Positions 1 through 8,938 of a DNA stretch of 64,000 nucleotides are shown piece by piece. The stretch is from the NCBI GenBank assembly GCA_026027325.1, contig JAMSLZ010000008.1, positions 1-64,000 on the forward strand. The letters run 5' to 3'. The position numbers were made by a program, and so were the translations under genes. The notes beneath the pieces were generated by a model. The model saw only the letters and a program-made list of their open reading frames with translations, was not told the DNA's origin and searched no databases. Origin of the DNA: Actinomucor elegans. Lineage: Eukaryota; Mucoromycota; Mucoromycetes; Mucorales; Mucoraceae. Within the stretch, counting starts at the first letter, position 1, and each line of letters opens with the position of its first letter.

Positions 1-86
1 CCTACCCTAACCCTAACCCTAACCCTAACCCTAACCCTAACCCTAACCCTAACCCTAACCCTAACCCTACCCTAACCTACCCTAAT
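1..86. repeat. Telomere, CCCTAA repeats
   Basis: Near-perfect tandem CCCTAA units run from the first base to about position 70, then a few degenerate units. The C-rich strand reads 5' to 3' inward, as expected for the left end of a chromosome. The unit (TTAGGG on the other strand) is the common fungal and animal type, so it confirms a chromosome end but says little about taxonomy. Confidence 0.95.
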
Positions 87-1600
87 CCTATTCCTAATCT
101 GCTCAAATCCTGTTCATATCCTAGTCCTACCTGATCTTATCCTAATCTTAACCTTAATCTTAATCTTCGTCCTGACATTACCCCTCATCTTACTCTTTAG
201 TGTAATGCCCTAATCTTAACCCTAATTCTAATATTGGCCTAATTTATTATCTATCATCCTATCTTTAACCTTTATATTTATCTGTGATACCATTATTCTT
301 CTCATTAATCCTATTCCTCGCTCTATTGCTTATTATAATCGTTATCCTGATCTTACTTCTAATTTTTTTATCTTTATCCTATACTAATCTTATTCCTGCT
401 TCTAATTCTAATCCTGAGTCTAAATTAGGATTAATCAACTTCTTATTTTATCCTTTACTCTAATCATATTCCTAATCCTACTTCATAACTTAATCTTCAT
501 CTTAACCCTCTCAAAATTCTACTTTTACTCCTAATATTTACTACTCATCCTGATTAAATTATTTATTTCCTACTTCTATTATTTATCTTACTATTATTTC
601 TAATTTTATTCATAATCTAACTATAATCCTCATTCTGATTTTAATCTTAATTTTAACATTATATTTAACATAACCATGTTCTTGTTATTCTCCCTTACTG
701 TACTCTTAATTCATTTCCTCTTCCTAATTTTAATTTTAATTTAATCTTTTAATTTATTCCTATCTCTAAATCCTTAGCCTAATCCTAATCCTGTTTCTAT
801 TTATTATCCTAATTATATTTATCATTCTGTTCCTGCTCTTAAGTCTAAGCATGCCTCTATTTTATTTTTAACCCTGATCTGATCTCATTGTTAATCCTAA
901 TCTTATGTCTATCTCATATTTCAAATTCTATATCTATCTCTTAATTCAAGCTCTAACATTCTTTTTCATACATTTAATCCTTTTCCTTATCCTAAGTCTA
1001 CCCATAGCGTTGATATTAAGTCTTATCCCAAGTTTAATGTTCATTATTACCTATTGCTCATTTTTGAATTCTAACTTTATTCCTTTTCTGTCACTAACTG
1101 TCATTGTATCCTGTCCTTATTCCCTCTTAAATATTATCTTTATTCTTAAACTTCATTCTTTTCTTGTTTTATCAATGCTCTTAATTCATCTCTATTCTTT
1201 TTTCTTTATTTTTCATCTTATTCCTATGTTATCTTAATTTTAGTCCTAAATTTACTATTATTCGTCTCACTGTGTATATCTCTAAACCTCATCTTAATTT
1301 TAAATTATTTCCTAATTCTTTCCTCATATTATCTATAATATTCTTCCTATTTCTATTTAATGTTAACGTAATTTTATTCTTATCCATAATCTTATCCAAT
1401 TTCTGATTTGTGTCTTCTTCTTTTTTAATTTAATTCTTAGCCTATTATTATTATTATTATTATATCTTTATTTATAATTTACTCTTCATTTAACTTTCTA
1501 TCTAATGAGTATCTATCTATATCCTTATATTGTTTATACCATCTTTTAGATACTCCCATTATATTATTTTTATAAATATATATATAAAGCGTATCCTTAA
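87..1600. repeat. Degenerate telomere-like, pyrimidine-biased subtelomere
   Basis: About 1.5 kb of CCTAAT, CTTAAT, CCTAAC and related words, becoming more T-rich with distance from the telomere. The plus strand is almost purine-free apart from A, preserving the strand asymmetry of CCCTAA. Long open frames here are low-complexity translations of the repeat and are not genes. The likely origin is telomeric repeat that stopped being renewed and then accumulated mutations. Confidence 0.75.
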
Positions 1601-1805
1601 TTAATTAATTGTATCAATAACTATTAAAAACGGTCAGTGGGGGTGTCTGACATAGGAACTTAAGCAAATTGTAACCTTCTGGACTGTGGGTGTTGTATCT
1701 TGGTTTTCTTGGGTTGTGAAAATCCATGGTACATTGTAGTGGAGTAGTTTGTTCCTCAAAGATAATATTGTTAATGCTTAATTTATTGTTTATACAATAG
1801 CCTCT
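1601..1805. other. Unassigned sequence between subtelomere and solo repeat
   Basis: Not telomere-like and without a recognisable gene. It ends in TCT, the left copy of the 3-bp duplication that flanks the following solo repeat. Confidence 0.4.
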
Positions 1806-2204
1806 GAGCAACGTTAAAAATTAAAAAATTAAAATTATTTTTTAAATTAAACAGTGTTTTTTGTAATTATAATTTTTTTTGTTATAACACTTTTTTATTG
1901 TAATTTTTGAAAGTTTGGTAATTAACGTAAAAATAAGAAATTGCAATAATTATGCAAAACTTATAACGATTAAACTTTTATATTACTTTTCAATACAATT
2001 AAACTTTTTTTTCATAATATTTCACACCATATCGAAACCCTGTTGTGCGACAATGTTTTTCTTTTAAAATTGATTAAAAAGCACGTCGTAAGTTTTTTAG
2101 CAACTTACAACTTGATAAATAAAGAAAACTATATAATTTTTATTTAATAATATGAAACTAATTATAATATATATATTAATTACTAATGATATGTAATGTA
2201 GGTC
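1806..2204 (+). mobile_element. Solo terminal repeat of the AT-rich chromodomain transposon (copy C)
   Basis: A 399-bp unit begins GAGCAACGTTA and ends TGTAATGTAGGTC, so its ends form an imperfect inverted repeat of about 11 bp. It matches the repeats at 15633-16033, 17670-18071 and 18205-18606 along its whole length but is the most diverged copy. The flanking triplets are TCT on both sides, a 3-bp target-site duplication. It contains no gene. It could be a solo repeat left by recombination between two direct repeats, or an independent MITE-like insertion. Confidence 0.85.
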
Positions 2205-2490
2205 TCTATTCTATAAGAGATGCGCTCTTCTTGAACTCCTAATGCGAGCACAAGTGAATAACTATTAGCCACAATCCAACAAGTAAAAATACAACTTCGA
2301 AACAAAAGTTAGTATGAACCAATTGAAGTCAAGTTGAATAAACTTTTTAACCAAGGTGTAGTAGATTTTTTCTATGTTTTCCTATATTTTACCACAGTAA
2401 CATCAATGAATTCACCGCCTGTACAAAACTTGTCGATATTTTTCAGTCCTTCATTACCAGGTTAGTGTTCTGTTGATTCTAAATAGGCTA
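2205..2490. other. No recognisable feature
   Basis: AT-rich spacer between the solo repeat and a diverged dispersed repeat. It contains a short stretch (about 2255-2340) resembling the inner part of an LTR1-type LTR, but too diverged to bound. Confidence 0.35.
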
Positions 2491-2770
2491 CTAACGCATT
2501 GGTACACCGTCATGTATACTATCCAATTCCTCGGTCCCCAAGCAAACCCATGGGTAGCATTTTCTACCAACAATGTAGTAATGCTTCTGTTGTCGTATTC
2601 CATAATTAGTTTTTTTTTTTAATAATCCAAGCAATGTTAACTTCAGATAGGGTGTTTCTTCTGCCGGTTGCCTTATTGCTACTACCAACGTCGTTTGTAG
2701 CATTCATCCTTGGATCCGAGCCATGGTGCTACCAAAAGTAAGCTTTTGCCATATTGCAGGTCCAACTCTT
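2491..2770 (-). repeat. Diverged dispersed repeat, possible gene fragment
   Basis: The reverse strand of this stretch resembles the forward strand at about 14640-14890 (shared blocks include AGCTTACTTTTGGTAGCACCA and GGCAGAAGAAAC), with many substitutions. A short open frame on the minus strand (about 70 codons) exists here but is broken by stops in the other copy, so I do not call a gene. The family is not recognised. Confidence 0.45.
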
Positions 2771-2924
2771 CAAGGCTAATCAAAATACGCGATTTTAATT
2801 TAATAAGCATGTTATATTTTAGGTCAATATTTTTGAGAAACATTTTAATTCACAAGATTTTTTTACAAAATAAAAAAATGTTAAAAGTATATTATTTAAT
2901 ACAATTAATACTATTTTCATAAAT

Positions 2925-3070
2925 ACAAGTATATAACCTTCAGCCACAATTCAACGAGTATAAATACAAGCTAGAAGAACTAGTTAGAAAGAATTAATAA
3001 ATTTAAGTTGAATGAACTATAACCAAGTTATAATCGACTTACTACCTGCTTTTATCTTAATTTTACCGCA
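2925..3070 (+). repeat. LTR1-family LTR fragment
   Basis: Matches the 3' half of the LTR1 consensus (the CA-end half) and stops at the conserved end TTTTACCGCA. It is diverged from the intact copies, so it is an old insertion. It is joined directly to an LTR3 fragment. Confidence 0.75.
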
Positions 3071-3241
3071 CGACTTATCTTCGATGATAGATAGTTTATG
3101 AAGGTTAGTTGCACTAAGCATTGATTTCCATATATATCTTTTAACCGACGTTACAAAGCTGTCAAAGCGCAAGCTGAGTATAAGCATTGTCGAACGTTGA
3201 CCTGATTGGAGACGGAAACTGAACAAGTCATGTTTACAACA
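3071..3241 (+). repeat. LTR3-family LTR fragment
   Basis: Matches the right half of the 364-bp LTR3 (compare 23800-23973) down to the end CATGTTTACAACA, with scattered substitutions. The LTR1/LTR3 junction has no duplication, pointing to recombination or deletion rather than a clean insertion. Confidence 0.75.
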
Positions 3242-3388
3242 CTATAGCCTTAAGTAATTCTGGAGTGTCTTTTTCATTACCTCTAGCTTTAGGCTTAATA
3301 TTGCTTATTTTACATCATTCCCAAGCCAAATATATTTCAACTTTAAGGTATCCCTGTTTCTAGCCCTAACCCTATCTCTGAAGGTAAA

Positions 3389-3780
3389 CCCTTTCTCATG
3401 TGGTGTGATTAGCTCTCTCAGCTTACGAGTGTTATAAACCTGAGGTATGCCTTGTGCAAACCCTAGCCCTAGCCCTCAGGGTACTACCCTTTCTCATGTG
3501 GTGTGATTAGCTCTCTCAGCTTACGAGTGTTATAAACCTGAGGTATGCCTTGTGCAAACCCTAGCCCTAGCCCTCAGGGTACTACCCTTTCTCATGTGGT
3601 GTGATTAGCTCTCTCAGCTTACGAGTGTTATAAACCTGAGGTATGCCTTGTGCAAACCCTAGCCCTAGCCCTCAGGGTACTACCCTTTCTCATGTGGTGT
3701 GATTAGCTCTCTCAGCTTACGAGTGTTATAAACCTGAGGTATGCCTTGTGCAAACCCTAGCCCTAGCCCTCAGGGTACTA
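3389..3780. repeat. 98-bp subtelomeric tandem repeat, four units
   Basis: Four head-to-tail units with a period of exactly 98 bp. They begin at 3389, 3487, 3585 and 3683 and appear identical to one another. Each unit carries a telomere-like core (CCCTAGCCCTAGCCCT) followed by CAGGGTACTA. The array sits between two decayed telomeric tracts. High identity suggests recent amplification or homogenisation. Confidence 0.9.
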
Positions 3781-5074
3781 CCTTAACCCTGATCTTATTC
3801 CTAATCCTAAGTCTAACCCTAATCATAAGTCTGTTCTTGTTTAATTATGATCCTAATCCTAACCTTAATCCTAAACGTAATTGTATTTATATTTTTTAAG
3901 CCTAACCTCTGTCCTAATTCTAATCTTATCCTTAACGTTCACCTTAACCTTATCCTTAACTTAACTCTATTCATGATCCTACCATTAATTCTAACCATAT
4001 TCTTAATTCTACTCTTAATTTTCAGTGTATTATCCTAATTTTATGTCTAATATGATTCTAACGTATTCTATTATTAACACTAGTCTTATCTTTATTCATG
4101 ATCCTATTCTTAATCTTAATCCTAATCTTAATCCTAATCATAATCCTAATCCTCTTCTTTACTGTATCATTGAATTTACCCCGTTATTATCCTTATCTTA
4201 ACCCTAGCTCTATTCTTTATCCTGTTCTTAATCCTATTCTTAATCTTGTTCTAAGCCTATTCTTTATCCTAACCTAACCATAGATAATTAATTCCTCCTT
4301 TTTAAAAATTCTTAAATTATATATAAAAAAATAAAAATTGTTTGTTACTTTTATTTAAAACTTTAGGGTTCATTCTCGAGATAAATTATGAATTTAATAC
4401 AAAATTGGAAAATACTTAATTTTGTAAATTTATTTTAACTTTTTAATGTTTTTTTAATTTTAAATATTAAAACTAATGCTTTTATAATTTTATTTTCTAC
4501 ATATTTAGTAATTTTTATAGTCTTTAAATTGTTTCTCATATTCTATCCCTTATTCTTTTCTAATCCTATTTATTGCCTTAATTTATCTAAAGTCTAATAT
4601 TATTTATCTGCATAATTTATTAATTTATTGTTATACTAACCCGTTCTAAATTATTATCAATATTATTTATATGTACCTAACATGATTATGTTTATACTCT
4701 ATCTAAATTATTTGTTTATTTGTTGTTGTATCTATAATTACTATTATTTTTCTAATATATATTATAATTGTTAGTTATCCTTTCCTATTTATAACTCTAT
4801 ATCTATTTCTTATTCTTATTCTTTCTTTTATTATTTAATTCTATTCCTTATTTTTTTCCTTAATCTTATTCATTATCCTCCATTATTTCTCTATCTGTTC
4901 TTACTATTATTCATATATTATCTATATCTATACATATATCCCTTCCTTTTTTATCTTGGTTCAAACCTTTTTTCTTTTTCTTATGATTTTCCTTTCCCTT
5001 GTTTATTGTTAATTAATTTATCTTCTCCTAATTCTTCTATTTTTTATACCTTTATTTTTCATATATCTTATTAT
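3781..5074. repeat. Second degenerate telomere-like tract, grading into T-rich DNA
   Basis: CCTAATCCTAA-like words with plus-strand pyrimidine bias run from 3781 to about 4290. They grade into AT-rich, T-biased DNA with TAT and CTT runs. No coding signal was found; open frames such as 3847-4038 are repeat translations. The right edge ends in ATTAT, the left copy of the duplication flanking the LTR4 insertion. Confidence 0.65.
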
Positions 5075-5087
5075 TGTTATATCCGGT

Positions 5088-5369
5088 GGAGGTCATACAG
5101 ATACTCGCAATTGTTGTACAATTACTCGTACAGGTTCTGGGTTAGTGGATGACCGGGTGCAATAGAATGTGGTTATACAATATGTCTCCGGCATTCCAAA
5201 TATTTCTAGCCGTTTTAAAAATTGGAAATAGCCATTTAAATGGGTACACATATCCAGAGAACATCACAGCAGCCAAAAATATGCCCATGAGTAAATACCT
5301 AAGGTCATCCACTAACCCAGAACCTGTACGAGTAATTGTACAACAATTGCGAGTATCTGTATGACCTCC
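5088..5369 (+). repeat. 282-bp terminal repeat R, left copy of composite 1
   Basis: The repeat begins GGAGGTCATACAG and ends CTGTATGACCTCC. Its first 67 and last 67 bases are perfect reverse complements (5088-5154 and 5303-5369), so the repeat alone has MITE structure. The unique centre (GGGTGCAATAGAATGTGG) fixes its orientation. All four R copies in the window look identical. A 71-codon frame inside it arises from the repeat and is not a gene. Confidence 0.92.
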
Positions 5370-5512
5370 TAGTGGGATATCTCACCACACACTGGTAGAC
5401 ATACGTTCCATAGCAAGGTAGTAGAGAGGGGGGGGGGCCAAAAGGGATGATCTTGTCCAGAGACCTGAATAGTTTCAGCCCCCCCTGGGAATGGAAACTA
5501 AGGAGCCTAAGG
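5370..5512 (+). repeat. 143-bp inner inverted repeat, left arm
   Basis: It runs from TAGTGGGATATCTCACC to GAGCCTAAGG and is repeated inverted at 7067-7208. The arms differ mainly in homopolymer length (a G run of 10 and a C run of 6-7). It lies between the R repeat and the 3' end of the transposase gene. Confidence 0.88.
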
Positions 5513-5577
5513 TTGTAGTACGAGTAACATGTGTTGACAGTTGGGCGAAGCTTTTAAAAAGAATCCCCTTGTGGAAC

Positions 5578-6987
5578 CTACTTCTTCCGCCTTCTTCTAA
5601 CGTCTTTCTCATACTCGATAATAATATCAGAGTCGTCGAAGTTGTTAGGAGAAAGCCAACTATTGCTACTCTCATCATAGCCTACCCACCTAACCAAATA
5701 CTCTCTACGATGCTTTGGTCCACGATGCCCAACAATGGCCTCAACCTCGTAGTGTCCTTGTGGTAAGTCCTCGTCGATGGGTTCGTCATCAGAGCCATTA
5801 TCTTCGTTCACCCCCAAAGAGAGAAACTGCTGCTGTATTTCTTTTACCATCTCAGCATCTTGGGACTTTTCCGCAATTGTAAGGGTACTTACTACGTCAT
5901 AGACATTCTTACTGCTGCCATTTGGAAAGTCGAAGTTAGGCTGCATCCAAAAAGTATGTTGTTCAGAGCTAGAAACACACCCAATGTTAACAAACTTCTT
6001 GATGTTTGCAAGAAGACATGCAAGCTTGAACTGTACCGTGAATGTCTCCATCTCGGTAACTCGAATAACGCCTTTACCGTTGAATCGTTGAAATAAGGTT
6101 CCAATCTCTCCAAACGTTGCTTCTATCGAGGAACGAAAGCTTCCAAGAATGGAGTTGTAATTAACTTCTTCTTGTTTCAGACCCACTCCTCGAGACTTAC
6201 GGATAGGGAATACAAAATTATGGCGATCCAGGTGACGATTATTTGCTACAATACGATCTATAAAAGTAGTGTATCCACCATCAACGACAACACAATCGTA
6301 CTTACTAATCTTCTTCTTCAACCGCATATCAGCAAGCATAGACCCATCGTTGTTATCTGAACATGGTGCCGCATCGGAGACAAACAACACCATCCCATTA
6401 ACATCTGTACATACTTGTGTTCGGAAGCCAGACTTCTTAAGCTTATACGAATAGAACATGGCATGATCTGCAGCGTTGATATATGTTGCTCTAGAATCAT
6501 GTCCATCTATCATCAAGGTAACATGCTTAAAATCTTCAGGGTTTCGGTGAAGAGCACACATAATTCGCAGCTTTGTTGAGGAGAACATCTTTCGTAGGCA
6601 ATAGTCCAAACAGGTATTCAGCTCCTCTCCGTATTTTGTATAAAAGGCATTGTAAATAGCATGGTAGCTACTAGAAGGGATGAAACGTGCCATATGCGCA
6701 ATAGAACAACCGGTAAGAAGCTGGTAGATTATCAACAATCCTTTGTCCACGTTGGAATATGGACCAGGATATTCTTGGTTTGCAAACAGCTCTACGAGAA
6801 AGAAAAAAACAGGTATGTAGCCAAGATGCTCCAACACATAAGTTTTTACATGCTGGATATCTTTTACAGGCTTAACCTCAGACCGGTGATACTTAGTCTT
6901 TTCCAACACTGGCCAATCTTTAGAAAGAAACTGCCAGTAAGTCGCCATAAGCAACGTAAACGCATCTACTATTTCTTTCGGAAACAT
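5578..6987 (-). CDS. DDE transposase with C-terminal chromodomain
   Basis: 469-residue open frame, ATG to stop, no intron seen. The catalytic pattern resembles PIF/Harbinger (IS5-like, DDE_4) transposases. D161 lies in LMIDGHDSR, D236 in VVVDGGYTTF, and E289 in RSSIEATFGEIGTLFQRF. Residues about 412-460 form a chromodomain (YEVEAIVGHR, then EYLVRWVGY and SNSW), a module that binds methylated histone tails. A basic tail (RRRRKK) may act in nuclear import. The homologous AT-rich protein at 16218-17669 keeps the same triad and chromodomain. The gene is bounded by 143-bp inverted repeats, so regulatory signals probably lie inside them. An almost identical copy is at 39487-40896. Superfamily placement is by motif only; the transposase role is strongly supported by the TSD. 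Confidence 0.88.
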   Translation of the reverse strand: MFPKEIVDAFTLLMATYWQFLSKDWPVLEKTKYHRSEVKPVKDIQHVKTYVLEHLGYIPVFFFLVELFANQEYPGPYSNVDKGLLIIYQLLTGCSIAHMARFIPSSSYHAIYNAFYTKYGEELNTCLDYCLRKMFSSTKLRIMCALHRNPEDFKHVTLMIDGHDSRATYINAADHAMFYSYKLKKSGFRTQVCTDVNGMVLFVSDAAPCSDNNDGSMLADMRLKKKISKYDCVVVDGGYTTFIDRIVANNRHLDRHNFVFPIRKSRGVGLKQEEVNYNSILGSFRSSIEATFGEIGTLFQRFNGKGVIRVTEMETFTVQFKLACLLANIKKFVNIGCVSSSEQHTFWMQPNFDFPNGSSKNVYDVVSTLTIAEKSQDAEMVKEIQQQFLSLGVNEDNGSDDEPIDEDLPQGHYEVEAIVGHRGPKHRREYLVRWVGYDESSNSWLSPNNFDDSDIIIEYEKDVRRRRKK

Positions 6988-7066
6988 GTTTATTTAAGAA
7001 TGCTGTAGTATAATAGGAGTTGTATGCTACCAAATGCTGTTGTTCACTCCCAGTCCTACAGTGTAG

Positions 7067-7208
7067 CCTTAGGCTCCTTAGTTTCCATTCCCAGGGGGGC
7101 TGAAACTATTCAGGTCTCTGGACAAGATCATCCCTTTTGGCCCCCCCCCCTCTCTACTACCTTGCTATGGAACGTATGTCTACCAGTGTGTGGTGAGATA
7201 TCCCACTA
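7067..7208 (-). repeat. 143-bp inner inverted repeat, right arm
   Basis: Reverse complement of 5370-5512. It starts CCTTAGGCTCC beside the 5' side of the transposase gene and ends CCCACTA directly against the right R repeat. Confidence 0.88.
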
Positions 7209-7490
7209 GGAGGTCATACAGATACTCGCAATTGTTGTACAATTACTCGTACAGGTTCTGGGTTAGTGGATGACCGGGTGCAATAGAATGTGGTTATACA
7301 ATATGTCTCCGGCATTCCAAATATTTCTAGCCGTTTTAAAAATTGGAAATAGCCATTTAAATGGGTACACATATCCAGAGAACATCACAGCAGCCAAAAA
7401 TATGCCCATGAGTAAATACCTAAGGTCATCCACTAACCCAGAACCTGTACGAGTAATTGTACAACAATTGCGAGTATCTGTATGACCTCC
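7209..7490 (+). repeat. 282-bp terminal repeat R, right copy of composite 1
   Basis: Same sequence and same orientation as 5088-5369, so the two R copies are direct repeats although each has inverted ends. GGT follows at 7491, the second copy of the target duplication (the first is 5085-5087). Confidence 0.92.
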
Positions 7491-7983
7491 GGTGCTAAAG
7501 ACGAAGGATATAATTTAAAATACAATAATAAAAGAATAGACAGTAAATGGAATCAGCTATCCTGATAGTAAAAGTTATTCTAATCTTTATTCACAATTCA
7601 AAATCAAGTCTTCTTTATATACATTTCATCAGAGCTTAATAGTGTAGCATTCAATATCTATCAGCACGCATGGCCGTACAACGGAGTCCAATCCCAGCAG
7701 CCACTAATAAGCCTTTCAACCACGCATTGTTGTAATTGTATAACCCACGCGTTATTCGATATTCAGGTCTTATCTTGAGATACACTCGATACTACTCGAT
7801 AGTATGATGCCGCGTGTTTCTTGTAAGGATTATTGGCTAATAGTTCTAAGGATGACACATCGCTTGTATTTATGCAGGCCTCGTTAATCTGATTGGGTTA
7901 TCAGATAGAGTCCGTGTATGACATAAATGAACAGTTGATTCCTTACTATTATGTCGATGCAGAATAGTAGGTGGAATACAACA

Positions 7984-8211
7984 ATTATTGTAGTTCTTTA
8001 TTTATTCTTTTGTTTTTTTAACATTTTTTTTTCTTATCTTACATTTTTATTTTGCTTTGTATCTTATCCTTTATAAATTATTTTATTTCTCTCTTAAATT
8101 TATGTCTTTCGTTATGTATATAATCGATTTTTTTTTTCGCTTTTTGCCATAAAGTTGTTTCATAATTTTATTCATGTTTAATATTCATATTTTTTTTTTT
8201 ATATTTCATGG
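7984..8211. other. T-rich spacer, probable continuation of decayed subtelomere
   Basis: Starts with ATTAT (right duplication of the LTR4 insertion) and continues as T-biased sequence like 4300-5074. No gene was seen. Confidence 0.4.
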
Positions 8212-8374
8212 TGCGGTAAAATTAAAATATAAAAGCAGGTAGTAAGTCGATTATAACTTGGTTATAGTTTATTCAACTTAAATGTGATCAATTCTTTCTA
8301 ACTAGTTTTTCTAGCTTGTATTTATACTCGTTGAATTGTGACTGAAGGTTATTTATTTGTGTTCATATAAGAAG
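8212..8374 (-). repeat. Older LTR1 solo LTR, left fragment
   Basis: The CA-end half of an LTR1-family LTR (minus orientation), broken at AGAAG (8370-8374). The rest is at 14383-14526. The two pieces add up to exactly one 302-bp LTR once the 5-bp duplication is counted once. It differs from the invading element by a few bases (GATCAATTC versus GATTAGTTC). The flanks CATGG and GTTTG do not match, so this older LTR has lost its own duplication. Confidence 0.9.
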
Positions 8375-8676
8375 TGCGGTAAAATTAAAATATAAAAGCA
8401 GGTAGTAAGTCGATTATAACTTGGTTATAGTTTATTCAACTTAAATGTGATTAGTTCTTTCTAACTAGTTTTTCTAGCTTGTATTTATACTCGTTGAATT
8501 GTGACTGAAGGTTATTTACTTGTGTTCATATAAGAAGTATAAGAAGGACGTATCTCTGTTTAAGGACTGTATCGCTGTATAAGGTAATCAATGATGCTTT
8601 AGTATGTATGTGCTACAGCTAGGGCGCACAGGCCTCTAGTCTGTCTGTACTTCAATTATGTGGCTATTTCACCACA
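8375..8676 (-). repeat. LTR1, 3' LTR of element 1
   Basis: 302 bp. In the element's sense it starts TGTGGTGAAATAG and ends TTTTACCGCA (TG...CA termini). It is bordered on the inside by a polypurine tract. Confidence 0.93.
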
Positions 8677-8690
8677 TGCTCCCCCACTAG
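8677..8690 (-). promoter_or_regulatory. Polypurine tract of element 1
   Basis: In the element's sense the bases TAGTGGGGGAGCA directly precede the 3' LTR. This is the expected position and composition for the plus-strand primer in reverse transcription. Elements 3 and 4 have similar G5 tracts at the same place. Confidence 0.75.
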
Positions 8691-8938
8691 AGTCAGTGCA
8701 CACTGAGTCGACATTAGTAAAGAATAACAAGAAGTTGTATCTACGTGTTATGTTGTTTTTTGTTCTCCAGTGATTCAATTTTACCAGGTTTATTTTTACT
8801 GTAGTATGATATCAACTGCTGAGATACAATTTCCAAGGCATAACTGCGTGACAGTATATTATTATATTTTTTTGTTTAGTTTTGTATATTGACCGGGCAA
8901 GTGAGAACTTAAAATGTTTCTTTCACTGTTGCGTGTCA

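Larger units (their letters stand above)
5088..7490 (-). mobile_element. Chromodomain DNA transposon, composite copy 1 (TSD GGT)
   Basis: From outside to inside: a 282-bp direct repeat at each end (5088-5369 and 7209-7490), a 143-bp inverted repeat inside those (5370-5512 and 7067-7208), and one transposase gene on the minus strand. The host LTR reads ATCCGGTGCTAAAG at an empty site (for example 30477). Here it is split with GGT on both sides, so the whole 2.4-kb unit inserted as one piece with a 3-bp duplication. Confidence 0.9.
5075..7983 (+). mobile_element. LTR4 solo LTR (TSD ATTAT) split by a DNA transposon
   Basis: The LTR begins TGTTATATCCGG at 5075, is broken after 13 bases, resumes at 7488 (GGTGCTAAAGACG) and ends TACAACA at 7983. 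It matches the 504-bp LTRs of element 4. ATTAT precedes 5075 and follows 7983, a 5-bp duplication. A single LTR without internal region indicates LTR-LTR recombination before the DNA transposon at 5088-7490 inserted into it. Confidence 0.9.

Noticed and set aside
905..1237. 110-codon open frame in the left subtelomere (also 3847-4038).
   Set aside because: A Leu/Ile/Ser/Phe-rich translation of degenerate CCTAAT/CTTAAT repeat with no protein-like pattern.
3389..3780. 98-bp array as a CRISPR array or tRNA cluster.
   Set aside because: There are no spacers (units are head to tail and identical), this is eukaryotic subtelomeric context, and no tRNA A or B box was found.
5149..5364. 71-codon frame present identically in all four R repeats.
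   Set aside because: It lies within the palindromic repeat and is identical because the repeats are; its last third is the inverted arm. There is no sign of selection for coding.
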